The notes under the pieces are model-generated. The model saw only the letters and a list, made by a program, of their open reading frames with translations, was not told the origin of the DNA and searched no databases. Source: DATNPX01 sp036702975 (GTDB taxonomy: Bacteria; Cyanobacteriota; Vampirovibrionia; Obscuribacterales; Obscuribacteraceae). From it: a DNA stretch of 64,000 nt. The DNA is taken from NCBI GenBank assembly GCA_036702975.1, contig DATNPX010000033.1:94419-158418 (forward strand). The letters run 5' to 3'. The position numbers and the translations under genes were made by a program. Shown here piece by piece: positions 61,893 to 64,000 of the stretch. Within the stretch, counting starts at the first letter, position 1. The number at the start of each line of letters is the position of its first letter.

Positions 61893-62150
61893 CTACATTA
61901 CATATGCTGCCTCCTTCCATGCGCAGCATCGTCTCTCCAATCCGCAAGTATAGTAAATTTTCGGTCCGTTGTTATTGCATTGAACTTCTCTTTCAGTTTC
62001 GTATCTTGCTGCTTTTGTTGCTTTGTCTATCGGCCCAGCATAATGACGAATCAAAATAACAATGGTTGAGTGCCCAAGAATCTTTGCCTTATAAGTGAGT
62101 GGCAATGTGAGCCTCAAGGCGGTGCTTGTTTAGCGTAGCGGCTCCGTCTG
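61893..62150 (-). pseudogene. Second tyrosine recombinase tail remnant
   Basis: Minus strand: AHIATHL (the HxxR-region end) in one frame, then KAKILGHSTIVILIRHYAG in another, the LGHS...Y signature of integrases, with one extra residue between His and Tyr. The following DNA (61980-62048) aligns with 52176-52234 at about three quarters of positions and reads KQQDTKLKEKFN against KQQDAKLREMFK. Frameshifts and a missing N-terminal domain mark it as dead. Confidence 0.6.
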
Positions 62151-62385
62151 CTATCGCAGTCAATAATCTCTTGAATACCCATCGCAGCCTACCTCGTAGA
62201 AAAGCTGAGACTCGACTTTCATCATAAAGGATGATGAAACTCTGCAGCGCCGTGCTCTAAGATGCGGCGGCGGACAACCTGTTGATTGACACATTCACAC
62301 TGGCAGAGATGCCAGGTGTCCGCTTGCACGCACATAAAAATTCGTGCGCACGAACAAATTGAGACCCAGCTCCAGGATGCCTACC
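62151..62385. other. Intergenic region, nothing recognised
   Basis: About 235 nt between the integrase remnant and the secreted protein gene. Short CATCATAAAGGATGATG hairpin near 62220; no open frame with a ribosome site. Confidence 0.4.
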
Positions 62386-63804
62386 ATGAATAACAAAAAG
62401 CGAAGAATCATTCTAAACTCACTGTTGTCCTTGTCTTTAATGACTGCCTCAATGGCAAGCCCGCTTCAGGCACTAGCGGTGGCAGGTGATCCTGGCAGCT
62501 CACAGTCGACGCAGCTCTCCGGGGCGATAACTATCGCGGACGATGAGGTAGACAAAATCAGCCAAGACATTCTCACCGACGAAATTGAAATATTGCAGTG
62601 CACTACAAATTTTCGAAACCAGTACACAAAACCAGATAAATGGAAAAAGCGCAGAACGACTCTGTATCAGATTGCTGCTAGCGGAATGGCCAATGGCGGT
62701 GATATCACATTGCAGACTCAATTCTGGCACTACAATCGCAACGTCGCCAATGCGCTCAAAAATCGCGGACGTCTTGAAGCCGGTTTGATTCCTGTTATCG
62801 CAGCGTATGCCGCTGTGATCGCAGCTTACTCAGGCGAACTAGTGTTCGATCAATACTCGGACATGAAAGTGCGGCGCAAACACCTTGATTCAAAATCGAC
62901 TCTCCAAAAAGTCGAACAGCTCGACGCGTCGATCAAAAAACTAAAAGAACAACGCGCACAGCTTCTCGCCAAATGCCCAGACCAACAGTGTCGTGAATTC
63001 TACACGGCGGAAGCCAAAATCCTCGACGACTGTCACAATCTCATTCTTGCTGACTTCTCGAGACTTTATGTCGACTATAAAAAGCGTCATGCAGTTCGAG
63101 ACCTCACTACACTGGGGACGATCGCCGTCGGCGCAACTGGCTTACCGGCAACGATTCAAGTCTTGAGGGGGATACAAATGACCAACATCAAGAAAATTGG
63201 CGGTGGTGGAATCGACTTCGTTGTGTCTGCGGGTATCTTAACTGTCGCTCCCGAACTATTTGAGGCTGGCGGTCGCCTCGCTGCTGCGGGAGCCCGTCAT
63301 CAGATATCAGAAGCGTTTGGACAACTGCAGAATGCCACTATGGCGCAGATGCAAACTGACGCAGGTGATCTCGTTAAGTTGGCAACGAGACAGGGTGTTA
63401 AGTTGGGACCATCTATGACGGGAAGAGTAGAAGCATACCGACTGACAGAAGATATTCTGGCCGGTCGCCAGCGCAAACTAGACGCAGAAGCAATCGCGGC
63501 TCGTCGCAAATTTGTCGCTGACGTAATTTCCTATGGGATCAGAGGCGGCTGCCAGATCGGCTGGGGCGCACTTATCGCGAATGGTGGTTATAAGTACAAC
63601 GACAAGCCAAACGTTGCTTTGAAACGAGTGGCGCAAGCGTCTACGGTGAACCAGGTAAGTTGGGGCAGCTGGATGATGGAAGCGCTGTTCACTGGCTGCA
63701 GCAATGAGATATCTAACTACAAACATGGGCTAGAGCCTGATTATGATCCTTTTCAGACAAATGGACAGAAGTTAGAAGCAATGCGAAACTCCCTGCACAA
63801 GTGA
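62386..63804 (+). CDS. Secreted protein of unknown function
   Basis: 472 residues from the ATG at 62386, which has AGGA 8 nt upstream; the frame is open further back to 62344. Signal peptide about 1-33 (KKRRIILNSLLSLSLMTASMASPLQALA). Mature part is mostly helical: a hydrophobic pair (LIPVIAAYAAVIAAYSGELVF), a coiled coil (about 165-205, VEQLDASIKKLKEQRAQLLAKC), further weak hydrophobic segments near 255 and 290, and Cys pairs (CPDQQC; a late GCSNE). No family recognised. Lies just outside the candidate island. Confidence 0.7.
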   Translation: MNNKKRRIILNSLLSLSLMTASMASPLQALAVAGDPGSSQSTQLSGAITIADDEVDKISQDILTDEIEILQCTTNFRNQYTKPDKWKKRRTTLYQIAASGMANGGDITLQTQFWHYNRNVANALKNRGRLEAGLIPVIAAYAAVIAAYSGELVFDQYSDMKVRRKHLDSKSTLQKVEQLDASIKKLKEQRAQLLAKCPDQQCREFYTAEAKILDDCHNLILADFSRLYVDYKKRHAVRDLTTLGTIAVGATGLPATIQVLRGIQMTNIKKIGGGGIDFVVSAGILTVAPELFEAGGRLAAAGARHQISEAFGQLQNATMAQMQTDAGDLVKLATRQGVKLGPSMTGRVEAYRLTEDILAGRQRKLDAEAIAARRKFVADVISYGIRGGCQIGWGALIANGGYKYNDKPNVALKRVAQASTVNQVSWGSWMMEALFTGCSNEISNYKHGLEPDYDPFQTNGQKLEAMRNSLHK

Positions 63805-64000
63805 ACAAAAGTTTGAGACGGTGCTTTGCCGTTCACCTATCGACTGAGGATTTGCAACTCCGTCTGCCACCGCCGCAATGCGAGCGATAACCTCCAAGGC
63901 GGCTTTCAAGCCACACCGGTCTTTTTCGCAAGCCATCAGAGTGATACTTATGCAGTTGAAGCGAGGGAGTCAAAATAGACCGCTGCATGAATTCCGTTGC
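63805..64000. other. Right edge, no gene seen
   Basis: No open frame with a ribosome-binding site in the last 196 nt; presumably the start of the next intergenic region. Confidence 0.4.

Overview
This window (about 64 kb, roughly 50% GC) looks like chromosomal DNA of a Gram-negative-type bacterium. Evidence is a full S10-spc ribosomal protein operon with a zinc-type S14, a tRNA-tuf operon, an RND efflux system with an outer-membrane channel, a GT9 glycosyltransferase, and several proteins with very long Pro/Ala/Thr-rich disordered regions. Abundant LysM and low-complexity proteins, a PiT phosphate transporter and membrane-bound Ser/Thr kinases would fit a non-photosynthetic cyanobacterial relative (Vampirovibrionia/Melainabacteria, Obscuribacterales-like). 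That placement is inference from gene style only.

Layout. 1-10.45 kb: 21 ribosomal protein genes on the minus strand, S10 through L15 (L15 runs off the left edge), with a promoter/palindrome upstream of S10. 10.8-17.7 kb: a secreted beta-helix protein, then a plus-strand operon of two membrane-anchored kinase-like proteins with degenerate metal-binding motifs and a cysteine-synthase-family enzyme. 17.8-21.3 kb: a metallophosphoesterase, then tRNA-Thr(TGT)/tRNA-Tyr(GTA)/tRNA-Thr(GGT)/tuf under one strong promoter, and rlmB. 21.4-24.1 kb: small membrane proteins, an HTH protein and selA.

24.1-39.2 kb is the most unusual block. A coiled-coil/disordered protein diverges from a three-gene set: a zinc-ribbon, two-TM, VirD4/TraG-like ATPase; a HerA/DUF87-like ATPase with two CxxCxxxC motifs; and a small unknown protein. 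A convergent 1421-residue LysM protein follows. The disordered tails of the divergent pair share a short Phe-Phe motif, which suggests they act together. No other type IV secretion parts are in the window, so this is a candidate undescribed membrane translocation or DNA/protein-pumping assembly.

39.5-51.9 kb: GT9 transferase, PiT transporter plus universal stress protein, a LysM protein-DinG operon (DinG lacks one of four Fe-S cysteines), a double-domain M16 peptidase and a variant FeoB with a structured leader. 52.0-62.1 kb: tRNA-His followed by decayed tyrosine and serine recombinase genes, two small proteins, an MFP-RND-OMF efflux operon, a VirB10-like or glycine-zipper protein and a second copy of the same integrase tail. 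This reads as an old integrated island. 62.4-63.8 kb: a secreted protein of unknown function.
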